A stretch of 64,000 nucleotides of DNA from Pinus tabuliformis (lineage: Eukaryota > Streptophyta > Pinopsida > Pinales > Pinaceae), in contig CM062814.1 of assembly GCA_031772625.1 (NCBI GenBank), positions 820,392,757-820,456,756 of the forward strand, in the 5' to 3' direction. Below are positions 10,078-20,320 of this stretch, one piece after another; within the stretch, counting starts at the first letter, position 1, and each line of letters begins with the position of its first letter. Made by a program: the position numbers and the translations under genes. A model generated the notes under the pieces. That model was not told the DNA's origin. It saw only the letters and a list, made by a program, of their open reading frames with translations, and searched no databases.

Positions 10078-10725
10078 ATGAAAGGACATGAACATAAAGT
10101 ATGCAAACTTGTGAAATCCTTGTATGGCCTCAAACAAGCACTGCGAGCCTGGTACGAAAAACTAACTAAGCATCTTCTGAAACTCAATTTCAAACATTAT
10201 GATCTTGATGATGCAACTTTATTTGTCAAGAAAGTTGGCAAAATAGTTGTATATCTTGTGGTATATGTAGATGATCTTTTGATGACAGGGAACAATGAAA
10301 GCTACATTGCATCCATAAAGAAGGAATTGAGGAAAGAATTTAAAATGATTGATTTGGGCTATGTTCATTACTATCTTGGTATTGAAGTAACTGAACATTC
10401 GATGTCCATATTTCTTTCTCAAAAGAAGTACATTGGAGATCTGTTGAACAGGTTTGGCATGACAGAATGCAATCCTCTTACTACTCCAATGGAACAAAAC
10501 TTAAAGCTCACATCCATTGAAGGAAAAGAATTTGAGGATGCAACAAAGTATAGACAACTTGTAGGAAGTCTCAACTACCTAACTACTACCAGACTAGACA
10601 TTTCGTTTGTTGTTGGAATCCTCTCCAAGTTTATGCAAAAGCCTTGTGAGGGACATTGGTTTGCTGCAAAAATATTTCTAAGGTACTTGAAGGGAACTCA
10701 AGACTTTGGAATCAAGTATACATAG
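10078..10725 (+). CDS. Copia-II RT C part (open fragment, 215 aa)
   Basis: KSLYGLKQALRAWY leads to the active site YVDD at about residues 62-65 (LVVYVDDLLMTGN), then DLGYVHYYLGIEV and LNRFGMTECNPLTTPM, which are standard copia RT blocks. The RT-RNase H connection begins at YRQLVGSLNYLTTTR. The frame ends at TAG 10723-10725; the same frame continues into the RNase H piece. The RT catalytic Asp pair is intact. Confidence 0.9.
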   Translation: MKGHEHKVCKLVKSLYGLKQALRAWYEKLTKHLLKLNFKHYDLDDATLFVKKVGKIVVYLVVYVDDLLMTGNNESYIASIKKELRKEFKMIDLGYVHYYLGIEVTEHSMSIFLSQKKYIGDLLNRFGMTECNPLTTPMEQNLKLTSIEGKEFEDATKYRQLVGSLNYLTTTRLDISFVVGILSKFMQKPCEGHWFAAKIFLRYLKGTQDFGIKYT

Positions 10726-11217
10726 GTGGACGACTTCAGCTTGATTGGATACTCTGATTCAGACTTCGATGGAGACAAAGAAATTGGGGTATCTACTTCA
10801 GGTTATGCTATGAATCTTGGATTAGGAGTTGTCTCTTGGAGATCATGCAAACAATCAATTCCAACGGATTCCACAACAGAAGCAAAATATGTGGCAGCAG
10901 CTGAGGCAACAAAAGAAATTGTGTGGCTCAGGAAAATTCTTGAAGATTTGCAGGTAAAACAAGTACAATCGACTCCACTCATGATTGACAATACCTCGGC
11001 AATAAAGTTGGCCAAGAACCCAAAGTTCCATGATCGAACGAAGCACATCAATACTAAATATCATCTGATTTGACATCATGTTGAGGTGAAAACAATCCAT
11101 CTCCGCCATTGTTCCACTGATGAGCAAATTGCAGAGATATTCACCAAAGCGCTTGGAAAAGAAAAGCTTGAACGATTTAGAACGATGCTTGGACTCACCA
11201 ACATCCCTTCAAATTAA
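10726..11217 (+). pseudogene. Copia-II RNase H and polyprotein end
   Basis: An open piece at 10726-11073 holds YSDSDFDGDKE (first acidic site), TTEAKYVAAAEATKEIVWLR (second) and MIDNTSAIKLAKNPKFHDRTKHI (third and fourth). A TGA follows at 11071-11073, after which the frame continues through EQIAEIFTKALGKEKLERFR and ends with TAA at 11215-11217, immediately before the purine tract. This is a near-complete copia RNase H with one late stop. Confidence 0.87.
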
Positions 11218-11226
11218 GGGGGGGAA
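11213..11226 (+). promoter_or_regulatory. Copia-II polypurine tract
   Basis: The G-rich purine run AAGGGGGGGAA ends exactly at the TG of the 3' LTR and overlaps the polyprotein stop. This position is standard for priming plus-strand DNA. Confidence 0.85.
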
Positions 11227-11402
11227 TGTTGACACCTAATCATCAGGATTGGGTGAATAAGTGTAACTGATGTAAATAAATAATGGAAAATATGAAGAGT
11301 CACAGGGAGATGAAATGAATAGTCTCTCCCTCATGTATATAATAAAGACCGACCAAAATGAATATAACGAATTGATTCGAGGAGTTATTGCTTGGTCTGA
11401 CA
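11227..11402 (+). repeat. Copia-II 3' LTR (176 bp, perhaps truncated)
   Basis: It starts TGTTGACACC after the purine tract and ends TCTGACA where Gypsy-I gag sequence resumes. A TATA-like TATATAATAAA lies at 11336-11346. The length is short for a copia LTR, and no partner LTR or target duplication is available for checking, so the outer end may be trimmed. Confidence 0.65.
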
Positions 11403-11860
11403 CCTCCGTAAAAATTGACCAAGTGACAAGTGGTTTATGAGAACAAATCCATCGATACCATACAAATTGATTACATTTTAATATAAAGATGGAATGCATA
11501 CCTCTTGTGAGTGTTGCACATCATTTAGATAAAAATATTACTCCATATGTAGTATCCATGTTACTGGATCCTTGTCATCAAACTTCCTCATATCTATCTT
11601 TGGAATGTGGTGGTTCTTAAACCTCACATTGGAGTCTCTAAAATCACAATTCATATTCCTTTTGTCCTCATCATGATTTTCAAGGATTACTTTGTCAACA
11701 CCAGGAAGCCTTTCTTGCAACAAATTTGTCAAACCTTCCATGTGTGCTTTCAAACCTTCCATGTCTACTTTTAAACCATCCATGACATCTTTGGTCACTC
11801 TTTGTGAGAGTGAAATTTGTTGCACTTGGTCACATAATTTTGATATATCAAATTTCAATT
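11403..11860 (-). pseudogene. Gypsy-I gag N part
   Basis: On the minus strand, from about 11860, the frame reads FDISKLCDQVQQISLSQ, a repeated DGLKVDMEGLKAHMEGL coiled segment, NHHIPKIDMRKFDDKDPV, and then the gag core (TWILHME; further on, a segment matching FVWYQWLCSH of Gypsy-II). It lines up with residues 1-200 of the Gypsy-II gag at 22449. It stops being gypsy at 11403, where Copia-II begins. An open piece covers 11858-11538; the rest is frame-shifted. Confidence 0.85.
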
Positions 11861-12656
11861 CTTCCTCTTCATGTGTAATAATAGATCTTTTTGAGGGCTT
11901 AATGGGTGTAGAATTTTTTATTTTTTATTTTTATTTTATTTATTTATTTATTTATTATTATTATTATTTTTTTATTCTGTAAGAATTTTAGAACTAAATA
12001 TTTATATCTATGCTTCAATATGACCTTTGAATCACTTCAAACTAATTTTTCAAACAAAAGTTATGAGACAATTTAAAAAATTAACACATTTTTCTTGTTT
12101 TTATGGAGCTCCATATTGCAATTATTTTATCTCTGTAATTTTGGATTTCCAAGGTCTGAAATTTAGTCCTATAGTATCCCTATGTATCTTCTTTCCAATG
12201 CCGTAATTTATACCAATATTGGATTCTTCAATATAGAGTTATGTCAGATCTCCCACGATGGCCTGATTATGGACTAGTTCAGTAGAACAAAGTTGTACAA
12301 GATGCCATGTGTCACTGTTGCAACATTCAGACCTAAAATTGCTACATAAAAAAATACAGTTCGTGCAATTTTAGCCACTTTTTACAAAATTCAAATTAGA
12401 TGCCTAAAACGAAAGTTATGACAATTTTCCATAGGTCACCTGTTTGATATGGAATTCTAGAGCCTACAAAAACCCTAACTTCCCCATATCATATATCAGA
12501 AAATATAGCGAACCAAGATCTGAAATTTGTATATGAAGTTCACCAAGATTTTGGCTCCACGTCGTCGAAATTTCAGATTCTTAAGCATTGTTAAAAAAAG
12601 TTATAGAAAAAATTCCAAGATGACCTATTTGAAAAAGTGAAACCCTAGAATGCAAA
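11861..12656 (-). other. Gypsy-I untranslated leader
   Basis: Region between gag and the primer site. Many stretches match the Gypsy-II leader (21780-22448), such as the block around the Gypsy-II sequence GATTTGGCATAACTC. A low-complexity insert of T, TTTA and TTA repeats lies at about 11917-11975. No gene is seen. Confidence 0.75.
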
Positions 12657-12668
12657 GCTCTGATACCA
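12657..12668 (-). promoter_or_regulatory. Gypsy-I primer binding site
   Basis: The minus strand reads TGGTATCAGAGC, complementary to initiator Met tRNA, two bases inside the LTR. Gypsy-II has the same site with the same 2-base spacing. Confidence 0.9.
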
Positions 12669-12670
12669 AA

Positions 12671-12996
12671 TGTTATGCAACCAGCTCACAGAATAGATAA
12701 ATCAACAACTTAAAAATTATGTTATTCGAGGGGGAGACCTCCTTTACATTCCATAAACGAACAATTCCTGGATGATTCAAATGATAAGACCTCCTTGGTA
12801 TATATAAGAGTCTAAGGGGTCATAGTATAATCATAGCCTACATAACAATAGTAATGTAAGGGCACAATAATAACAATAGTGGGATTATATGGGGCACAAC
12901 AATAAAAACATGGAGGATACATGGGCACAACAATAACAATAGGGGGCTACACTAATAACAATAAGGGGAGTACACTAGTATTATAGGGACATAACA
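12671..12996 (-). repeat. Gypsy-I 5' LTR (about 326 bp)
   Basis: On the minus strand it starts TGTTATGTCCCTATAATACTAG and ends GGTTGCATAACA. It aligns along its length with the Gypsy-II LTRs (TGTTAGGTCCC ... TTTCATAACA), including the CTCGAATAAC/CTCGAAGAGG block and the short GGCACAACAATAACAATAG repeats. The outer end meets an ATA microsatellite; the target duplication cannot be checked because the other LTR is missing. Confidence 0.87.
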
Positions 12997-13050
12997 TAAT
13001 AATAATAATAATAATAATATATCTATCTATATATATATATATATTTTCAT
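12994..13050. repeat. Microsatellites (ATA)n and (TA)n
   Basis: An AAT/ATA run of about 25 bp is followed by ATCTATCTATATATATATATATT. It directly abuts the outer end of the Gypsy-I LTR, so the element may have landed in, or seeded, a simple repeat. Confidence 0.85.
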
Positions 13051-13949
13051 TTTACAATTTACAAGAATCAAAAGTACATTTCATATTTATGAAGACCAAA
13101 CCTAGTTACTCATTTTTCAACACTCTCGGGTATTTACTACTTTAAGGACTCCCATTCCTCTCCTTCCATGACATATTTAGATTCTCTTTTTCTAGTATTA
13201 ACATTAAATACTTTTTTGGAATAGAGGAAACTTGGCCTATGTCTAGTATTAAACCAGCTCTTATTTATCCTCCCTCTTCCATTGAGGATTTATTTTTATT
13301 ATTATTATTTTCTGGGCCATAGGAAATAATTAGACCTACGAATATGTCATTGACTCTCTACCCCCTTCTCCTTCAATGGAATTTCAATTGAGTGTGCTCT
13401 AGATTCTAGATTACCTTGGGTAACATGTTTATGATTATATTTTACTTTGGTCATCAGGAATACATGTATTTTCTACTTCTATTCCTTCCAAAATAATAAT
13501 AGAACATAAACATTGAAAACTAGAATTAGGAAATTTTCTTTTCGAATAGATATAGAGCTAATTTGAAGATCCCGTGAGAACATACCTTGATTTTAAATAA
13601 CGTGTAAAGTGGATAGAGGAGTGGTTTGTGCAGCCTTTGGTACATTATTATTTGGAGTATCTAAAGTTTGATGACATTCAAACTCCTTGGGGTCCTTGGA
13701 TTATTCCATAGAATACATGATACGTACAAAAACATGACCTATTGAGTTACCTTCTACCCCAATGTCCTTTACTTTATTGAAGCTATTTTACAATGTGGAG
13801 TGTCATGCTTCTTTTTTCACCCACACTATCCTTCCCCCAAGACCATCTCTTCATTTTCTCCTTATATTCTTTTCATAGGGGCCCAACCTCATGGTGAATT
13901 TAAAAAAGGAAGGCTAATACACATAATCTATCTTCTATAGATTTTTCTA
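13051..13949. other. Spacer without recognised gene
   Basis: AT-rich sequence with many stops in all frames. The minus strand near 13640-13760 still shows short protein-like stretches (for example GNSIGHVFVRIMYSM), perhaps the eroded end of the DUF4283-like relic to the right. Nothing firmer can be supported. Confidence 0.5.
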
Positions 13950-14884
13950 AGAACTCCATTCAATTTCAAGATCGGCAAGGATCCCTTCTCACATATGAAC
14001 CTTCACTAAAATATTAATGATCCTCTTATCTTCCACACTCAATTTATTTTCCCAAGGCTATGAACCTACCTGGTGAATTCCCCATGTTCTCTAATATTTC
14101 CTTACTCCATAGTTCAATTGGGAATCTTAGAAATGATGCCCACACTTGTTGAATATACATGAGATTACTTATGGGATTAAAGCTTGACCTCCATCACTTT
14201 AAGTATAATCCAAATAGCCCCCACAAGTGGTGTTGATTGGGAATTTCCTTCATGTCTTTTGAATTTCTTAATTCAACAAAGATGCAATCTTGAAGGATAA
14301 TATAATTTTTTTTAGAACACCCCATCATCATTTTCAAGTTTTCATCCAATCCCAGAGGATAATATACAATTTTGGAGAACACCCCATAATCATTTTCAAG
14401 TTATCTTTTAACCAATTTCTCAAACAACTACCCTTCACTCCATTTCCCGTAAATTGCTCAATTACCACTTTCTTTGCAAACCCTTTTACATCCTCCATGT
14501 TCATACCACCACCAAAAGCCATTTTTTTCTTGTTATTCCCAAGTCTAATAACTTTTTGTTTTCAATTCTTATTGCTTCCATATTTTTCCTTTGAATCCTC
14601 TTTCCTCACAAAAGTTTTGTCTCTAGGGAATATCTCTTGGCCTTCCCCTTTTTTTGCGGATGCCTTAACAATGTTTGGCACATTATTAGAAGAGCAAAAA
14701 TCATAGAGTAAGGATTTTTTACAACATGGACTTTGGCCCTTGACACTACTTCTTTAAACTTCCTTTTATCTACCCCAAGATTTATATAATTGTTGGTGTT
14801 AATCTCTCGTCTGATCTCCTCTACTAGGACATATGATTTGGTATTTTGACCTAAATGTGCTTTGAACAAGTTGTCTACCATCAT
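13950..14884 (-). pseudogene. DUF4283-like pseudogene (LINE-associated type)
   Basis: The minus strand opens at 14884 with a 92-aa frame (MMVDNLFKAHLGQNTKSYVL). After a shift it continues with VIEQFTGNGVKGSCLRNWL, NLKMIMGCSPKLYIILWDWM, and near 14140-14050 WASFLRFPIELWSKEILENM followed by GNSPGRFIALGK. This order resembles the plant DUF4283 domain, common in LINE ORF1-like and orphan plant proteins, in which a core is followed by an L-P-LEFW...IG..IG-type block. At least three frameshifts and several stops are present, plus a 62-bp internal duplication. No reverse transcriptase is seen nearby. Assignment is by motif memory only. Confidence 0.5.
14294..14417. repeat. 62-bp tandem duplication inside the DUF4283-like relic
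   Basis: GAACACCCCATCATCATTTT at 14315 recurs as GAACACCCCATAATCATTTT at 14377, with AGGATAATATA upstream of both. On the minus strand this repeats the coding block NLKM(I/M)MGCS, so the duplication occurred in former coding sequence. Confidence 0.8.
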
Positions 14885-15698
14885 CTATAAAATACACTCT
14901 TCCTTGACATAGATACCATCTACCACTATATTGATTTGTATCACATCTTGCACCCTTGACATATTTAAGCCTCAACTTAGGACAAACTCTTCATGATAGG
15001 CTATAACACCTTTTCATATTTCCAAAAGTTAGTTTTTTGGAATAGAAGATTGTGTTAGGGATAGTGGTTTCCCCTTCTCTATAGTCCATGGGCATGAGGA
15101 TTGAATTGATCAAATTGAGCCTTCTTACCCTTTAAACTTAAAACCTTCACCTTGGCATGCTTGCAAATCATTATAATTCACCATCCATAGTAGATATCTG
15201 CTTCTTCATCCCTCAAGTAGATTATCCATACCTTGGAATTTTCTATATGAAACACACTCCAAGGGTAATATTATATGAAATTTAGTATGTTTCACTTATT
15301 TTTTAGCCCTTTGTGGATGTTTATTCCACTAATATTCACTTGGGATTTGCACCAAATATTATCCTTTTATTCTACAAGCCACATATGAGTGGCACACCTA
15401 GACAACAATGGATCCTTGGTGGATGGCTTATTCCTCCCTCAACCTCACTAAGGAACCACATGTCCATTGGCATATATACTATTTTGAAAGGTGAATCATT
15501 GGTGAAATTAATTAAAAATTGTGTCAAGGAAAAATATCTACATAATGAAGCATTATTCATGTTGTTTTTTACTCGAGATATCAAAAAGTCCAAGTAAACA
15601 ATTTATTTGTATTTATTAATGAGTTTGAAGTGTATATTGGACTAAATTGAAGTTATGTATTGAACATCTTTGCTATTATCCACCAAATATGTGTAGAG
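14885..15698. other. Spacer without recognised gene
   Basis: A 94-aa plus-strand frame at 15313-15597 (MDVYSTNIHLGFAPN...) is the longest, and its codons look unremarkable. I do not recognise it and see no neighbouring signals that would support a gene. The remainder has frequent stops. Confidence 0.45.
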
Positions 15699-16658
15699 TG
15701 TTGGAGAATCTAGTAGGGAAACTGTTTAAACAATTATCCTTAACCTTGATAAAATCTTGTGAAGTTATATTAATTTATTATTATTATTTGTTAAATTATT
15801 CTCATCAAACAATTATCAAGAGAATAAATCATAAAGACAATGGACATAAATATAGGCTCCAAGCCAGGGGAAAACCCCTCCAAGGGGAAAACCCAAAAAA
15901 AACTTCTTCTTTTCTTATAGAATCAATTCAAATGAGACACACGAGACCCAAAATTCTAAATCATGACCTCCTCCAAGCACCAAGTCAACCTTCCAAGGAT
16001 TCCATCTTTAAGCAAGTAAAAGTCTTCAAAGTCAAGAAGAGTCAACCCTTATTCAACCTGCTCCTAATCACAATTTCAACCCTTACTTCAAACTTGCAAC
16101 CTTGACCTACAATTCTCAGCCCCGCAACAACTACAAAAACCCTAAAGCTTTTGCACGTGTGGACAAAAATAGGTAGATATTGGTTCTCCTTCCTTTTCTT
16201 GGTCTTTTCTCCTCGTCTTCTAGCTCCTTTGCTCTTCTTGTCTTGCTTCTCTTGCTTGATATCGAATTGCTAAAGTGTATTTTCAAATGAGTCGAATATC
16301 CTTCTATATAGATGTTTTTCAAGAGGTTGAATAGGCTTCTCTAGGCCGAATTATCATTGGTAGGGTTGACTTGTGCTTGGAGGCTTATTTTGACCTTCTA
16401 GACTCAAAATAAATTATTTTTACATGTTACAACTTGCCCGAATGGGTCTTACACAAATAACTTTGACTCTCTTGACTCATGACAATAATTATTATGACTT
16501 GACAAAACCCTAGAAGCATGAAGAACATGCTTAACCTAGATAACCAATCAAAAGAAACATGAAACCCATGCTTGAAAATAATATTTTTCTTTCTTCTTTT
16601 GCTTCTTATATAAGATATACATAATAACATGGACCGAAATTAGTTACATTTTCCAACA
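15699..16658 (-). repeat. Probable solo LTR (960 bp)
   Basis: The block begins TGTTGGA and ends TCCAACA, a perfect 7-bp inverted terminus in the LTR style. It is flanked by TAGAG (15694-15698) and TAAAG (16659-16663), a 5-bp target duplication with one mismatch. No polyprotein lies inside. On the minus strand a TATA-like TTATATAAG lies near the start (16607-16615), and GGGTTTTCCCCTTGG repeats sit towards the end, like the copia LTR segments elsewhere in this window. Orientation is inferred from these. It is most likely a leftover of LTR-LTR recombination. Confidence 0.6.
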
Positions 16659-17894
16659 TAAAGGGTGTTGTCATTGTTAACTAAACCACTTCTTTAAGGT
16701 TTGCAATGTGGATGCATCTTCGTGTTTTTACAACCTATAAAATTCATCATCCTTAAAAAATTTGATAAGAAGAACAACAAGAATAGTATAATTACTTTTT
16801 TCATGACAACTTTGTCCATAGCTAGCACAACCATATAAATACAGATATGCATCAAAACACTTACCTCATAATATATCACACATTACCCCAAAAAAACAAA
16901 TTATAACTTTATTATTATTATTATTTATAAAAAGAACTAATATATGAGTTAAACATGAACGCACTCAAAAAATATGGAGATTCATTCCACTTTATCATGG
17001 AAATTCTTAACTTGTAAATAGGCTTTGTTACTTGCCCAAAAAACCATAATTAATATTCATATGAAATAATTTTTTTTAGTTAATTAATTTAATTAAAAGG
17101 GAAGAAACATAGAAGTTAAATCATTACTATCCACTTAATAATTATTGATAACTAATTTAAAATTATGAACACTCTATTCCAAAATAGAGACACTTATTGG
17201 CATAATTATATATTATTATTGACCTAGATCCATCTTAAATAGGACTAATGCTCTTACATTTCATAATAGATTACCTCAAACCTTTAAATAGATTTCATTA
17301 TAACAAATGGCATGGACAAATACCATTGACAATGAGCTTATAAACCATAATAATTTTATAGCTTAATTTAACTGATTAAAATTAAAATTATTAATTTAAA
17401 AAAAACAAAATTAATTATCCACACTTTTTTTTTTTATCTAAAAATATTTAAATTAACATTACAACTACGGTATTAAAAAGCATCTCTAAACACAATAATT
17501 TATTTAGTATTTATGTTTTGAAACAAATTAATTAATAAATAAACAACATCCATTTTTAATGAAAATTCATTAAAAATTTAATACAATACTTCTCTACTTA
17601 TTACATTCTAATGTCCTCCAAGGCCTTTGGCATGTGATTCATGTAAAAGTGTTTCCCGTGATTGCTCCCCACAAAGTAAGCTTGGTGACATGACACTGTA
17701 ACACTCTGATCACATAACAGACTACCTCTTTAACCATGTTTGATCCATTATATTTCTCTTCTTCTATATTGCTTCCAACATGTCCTTTAACTTAAATTGC
17801 ATTTTTAAATATAAAACTAAATTCAACCAGTACCTTCAGAGCCAGGACCACCCAAGAAGCAAGAACGGGAATGGCTAGTACCCTCACTGTACCA
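16659..17894. other. AT-rich spacer
   Basis: No gene is recognised. The part 16909-17200 is one copy of a diverged direct repeat whose partner is at 19966-20320. From 17640 base composition becomes less AT-rich. Confidence 0.55.
16909..17200. repeat. Diverged direct repeat, copy 1
   Basis: Landmarks shared in the same order with 19966-20320: a TTATTATTATTATTTATAAA start, ATGGAAATTCTTAA/ATGGAGATTCTTAA, ...GGCTTTGTTA/...GACTTTGTTA, CATATGA, CCACYTAATAATTATTGATAA, and CTATTCCAA(A/G)A. Same orientation, about 3.06 kb apart. Confidence 0.55.
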
Positions 17895-17978
17895 TTTATG
17901 GATGGTTCAGAAGCTACTATCCTCGCTGCCCATCTCTTTATGGATGGTTCAGAAGCTACTATCCTCGCTGCCCATCTC
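17895..17978. repeat. 42-bp tandem duplication
   Basis: The segment TTTATGGATGGTTCAGAAGC...CTGCCCATCTC occurs twice in a row (starts 17895 and 17937), nearly perfect. On the minus strand it repeats RWAARIVASEPSI within a 73-aa open frame (18013-17792) that has no known match. Confidence 0.85.
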
Positions 17979-18766
17979 TGTTCAGATTCCAATTGTTGAT
18001 TTGCATGTGACATGCGCGTGTTTCCGGGAGCAAAGCTGGTCGTTGATCGACGACTCAGAGAATTAGGGTTACATGGGGTGTGGCGTACCTGTCAAGCATG
18101 ATACTTGGCGCGTGTCCCGCTGATACATGACACATGTGACTCTTCTGAATTACTTGGCGAGCTGGAACTTCACAAGTTAGGTTGTTGTCAGGAGCTCTCC
18201 CTCTCCCTCTGAGACTTTCTTAACGTGAACACCCGAGGACTGACGCTGAATATTTTGATGGAAATTTTTGTTAAATATTTGGTAATCAGATAGATATGGC
18301 ATGGTCAATTATTGATCGGGTTCATATCCAATCAATTATTTGACCGCACTCATTATCAAATATTCGAAAAATCAATAATCGAAATAAACTCGAAATATTC
18401 TAACTAATGCTAACAGTAGAAAGTTATTCCCAATGCTACCTGAAAGGTTCCCACTCTTAAGATATTCCAAGTGAACTACAATTAACTGCTAATAAAATAT
18501 AAGCAAATAAAGTTACAGCGAGTTTGAGTTTGATCTTGTATAAAGATTTTTGAATATTTTGGAAATTTGTGAAATATTAAGAAAGGGCAGAGTGAATAAT
18601 TAGAGTGGGTTTGAGTTTGATTTTGTATAAGGATTTTGGAATGTTTTGAAAATTTATGAAATATTAAAAATGACTAGAGTAAAATATTTCAGAAGGGTGA
18701 ATTTAATTGTTTAATATAATTATAAATTATATGCATCAACTTGATTATTTTCAACCACATTTTTAA
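17979..18766. other. Spacer with 77-bp tandem duplication (18532-18690)
   Basis: The stretch 17990-18260 is less AT-rich than its surroundings (TGGCGCGTGTCCCGCTGA and similar) and could be an old promoter or untranslated exon, but no gene is defined. At 18532 and 18609 GTTTGAGTTTGAT recurs with about 70 following bases (TTGTATAA, GAATRTTTTG, AAATTTRTGAAATATTAA). Confidence 0.5.
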
Positions 18767-19051
18767 AATATTACAGATCCCAATGGTGCTCTTTTCAATT
18801 ATTACACCTCCCAAGGCGCTGGGGCTGCTTCTGTTTGGCAATTCCTTTGTATTATCAATTGCGGCCAGGTCTGTTTTACAGTGGTGAGTGGTAACCTCAA
18901 TCAACAACCTGCCACCTTTCTCAATCCTCCCCATCGGGTTATTGTTTCCATCTTTCACGTAGGTCCAGGTCCTCCTGACCTGGCTTCCCCTGCAACTGTT
19001 ATTGTCACCCAGCTGTTCACGAAGAATCCATTTTCAAGAATGGTAGGGTGA
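18767..19051 (+). other. Exon-like open frame of unknown identity (about 94 codons)
   Basis: An open frame without an initiator ATG runs from 18767 to TGA at 19049. It follows AAATATTACAG, a good splice-acceptor context, so an exon could begin at 18776-18777. It encodes DPNGALFNYYTSQGAGAASV, then WQFLCIINCGQVCFTVVSG, and ends VTQLFTKNPFSRMVG. A donor-like ATG|GTAGGG sits at 19040-19048. Base composition is richer in G+C than the flanks, as expected of an old exon. I do not recognise the protein family. It may be a host gene fragment or chance. Confidence 0.35.
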
Positions 19052-19965
19052 GAATACTTTGAGTGGCACTCGCCTCTCATCTGCTTAGGTGCTCTCTTAC
19101 ACCGGTAATCTCAAGTTTTTCTGAAGGTCATCAATCTGGGATTTAAATTACAGGGACTTTTTTGTTTTTGCCGTTATTTTTCCAAGCTCAGGTTTAGTCT
19201 CTGGTTATACTTTTCATGCCATTTCTTGCAAACTATGTTAATTCTGGTGACAATTCCAGTCTACTTATGGAGGTGCTCTGTTGCAATGTTGGGCTTACCC
19301 AAAACTCCCTCCTAGATTTTCAGAGCTGACAGTGTGTGAAGACAGTCGTACCTGAGTCCCATATGGCGATACCCAAATAATGTAGTATATGGTCATAGGT
19401 GTTCAACCCAGGATTCATTCTCTCCATTCCTCGGCCAGTGACAGAGCTGCCATTCCACACAAGGCGGCCAGTACGAACCGAGGGAAGCGCACATTATAGA
19501 GTCTTTAAGTGATAGCCTGGCGCTGCAATAAGTTGAAAGAGCCAAGAGCAGCGATTGAAAATTGTGAGTGAGAAAATAAAAGAACCAGATCGTGGAAATG
19601 CAACACAATTCCTAGCGAGTGCAACAAAGGCCAGCCTGTGTAAAAGCGGTCACGATGGTTGTGTAATTTTTCGAAACTAAAGTGATTGTGATTGGAAAAA
19701 TGATTGCAATTTTTGGTATAATGGGTGGGTTTAATGATTGAGAGGTGGGATTAATGATTAAGAGTATATGTTTGCACAAATTAAAATGGAGCCGATTAAA
19801 TATATTTTCAAACATTATTAATATTGTTATTAATTATTTGAGATTTATTAAATATTAATTTAGTTAATAATAAAATATAAATATTTATTAGATTTTAATA
19901 AGCATTAATTTTTAATAAATATTAAAATTTTAAAAATTATTAAAATTTAACTAAATTAAAATTTT
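19052..19965. other. Spacer without recognised gene
   Basis: A second acceptor-like TTAAATTACAG occurs at about 19143-19153, which could mark another decayed exon. The minus-strand frame at 19608-19393 is not recognised. From 19800 the sequence is very AT-rich. Confidence 0.4.
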
Positions 19966-20320
19966 ATTATTATTATTATTATTTATAAAAATAATTAATA
20001 TATAAATTAAATATTTATATATTTTAAAAAAAATTAACCAGAAAGTTTTATCTTCATTTGACTATGGAGATTCTTAATTTTCAATAGACTTTGTTATAAC
20101 ACTAGGGTCAATATAATGGTTTATTAATACCACATGCTCAAAAAATCATAACCTGTTTCATATGACCCTTGTTCACATGACATTTTTTTAATTAATCATT
20201 TTAATTAAGAAGACAAAAAACACATAACTCTTTTGGAGATAAATCCGTGTCATCCACCTAATAATTATTGATAATTAAATTAAAATTAAAAAAACCCTAT
20301 TCCAAGACAAAGGCTCCTAT
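19966..20320. repeat. Diverged direct repeat, copy 2
   Basis: Partner of 16909-17200, with the same landmark order and orientation. Identity is low by eye, so the duplication is old. It could be the two LTRs of a very old element, but no TG...CA ends or primer site could be placed. Confidence 0.5.

Larger units (their letters stand above)
7088..11402 (+). mobile_element. Copia-II: Ty1/copia retrotransposon lacking its 5' LTR
   Basis: A plus-strand copia element lies inside the gag of Gypsy-I. Gypsy sequence runs to about 7087 (GTATCCT) and resumes at about 11403 (CCTCCGTAAAAATTG); comparison with Gypsy-II shows about 20 bp of target missing. The element starts part-way into gag, so the 5' LTR and gag start were lost, probably in the same deletion. 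Contents: gag, zinc knuckle, protease, integrase, RT, RNase H, purine tract and a short 3' LTR. Many stops and one frameshift make it inactive. Confidence 0.88.
5714..12996 (-). mobile_element. Gypsy-I: chromodomain-type gypsy relic, split by Copia-II
   Basis: The element reads on the minus strand: 5' LTR at 12671-12996, primer site 12657-12668, leader, gag start at about 11860, then Copia-II (7088-11402), gag end, zinc knuckle, protease, and reverse transcriptase ending abruptly at 5714. Every part aligns with Gypsy-II (21433-41994), which serves as a second copy for reading the breaks. RNase H, integrase and the 3' LTR are not in the window. They were either deleted or lie left of base 1 beyond Copia-I. 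Confidence 0.85.

Noticed and set aside
14290-14706. 138-aa plus-strand frame rich in Phe and Pro
   Set aside because: Antisense to the DUF4283-like reading, which shows ordered family motifs; the plus frame shows none.
15699-16658. DNA transposon with TGTTGGA ends
   Set aside because: Only 7 bp inverted, with TG...CA termini and a 5-bp duplication, which fits an LTR better.
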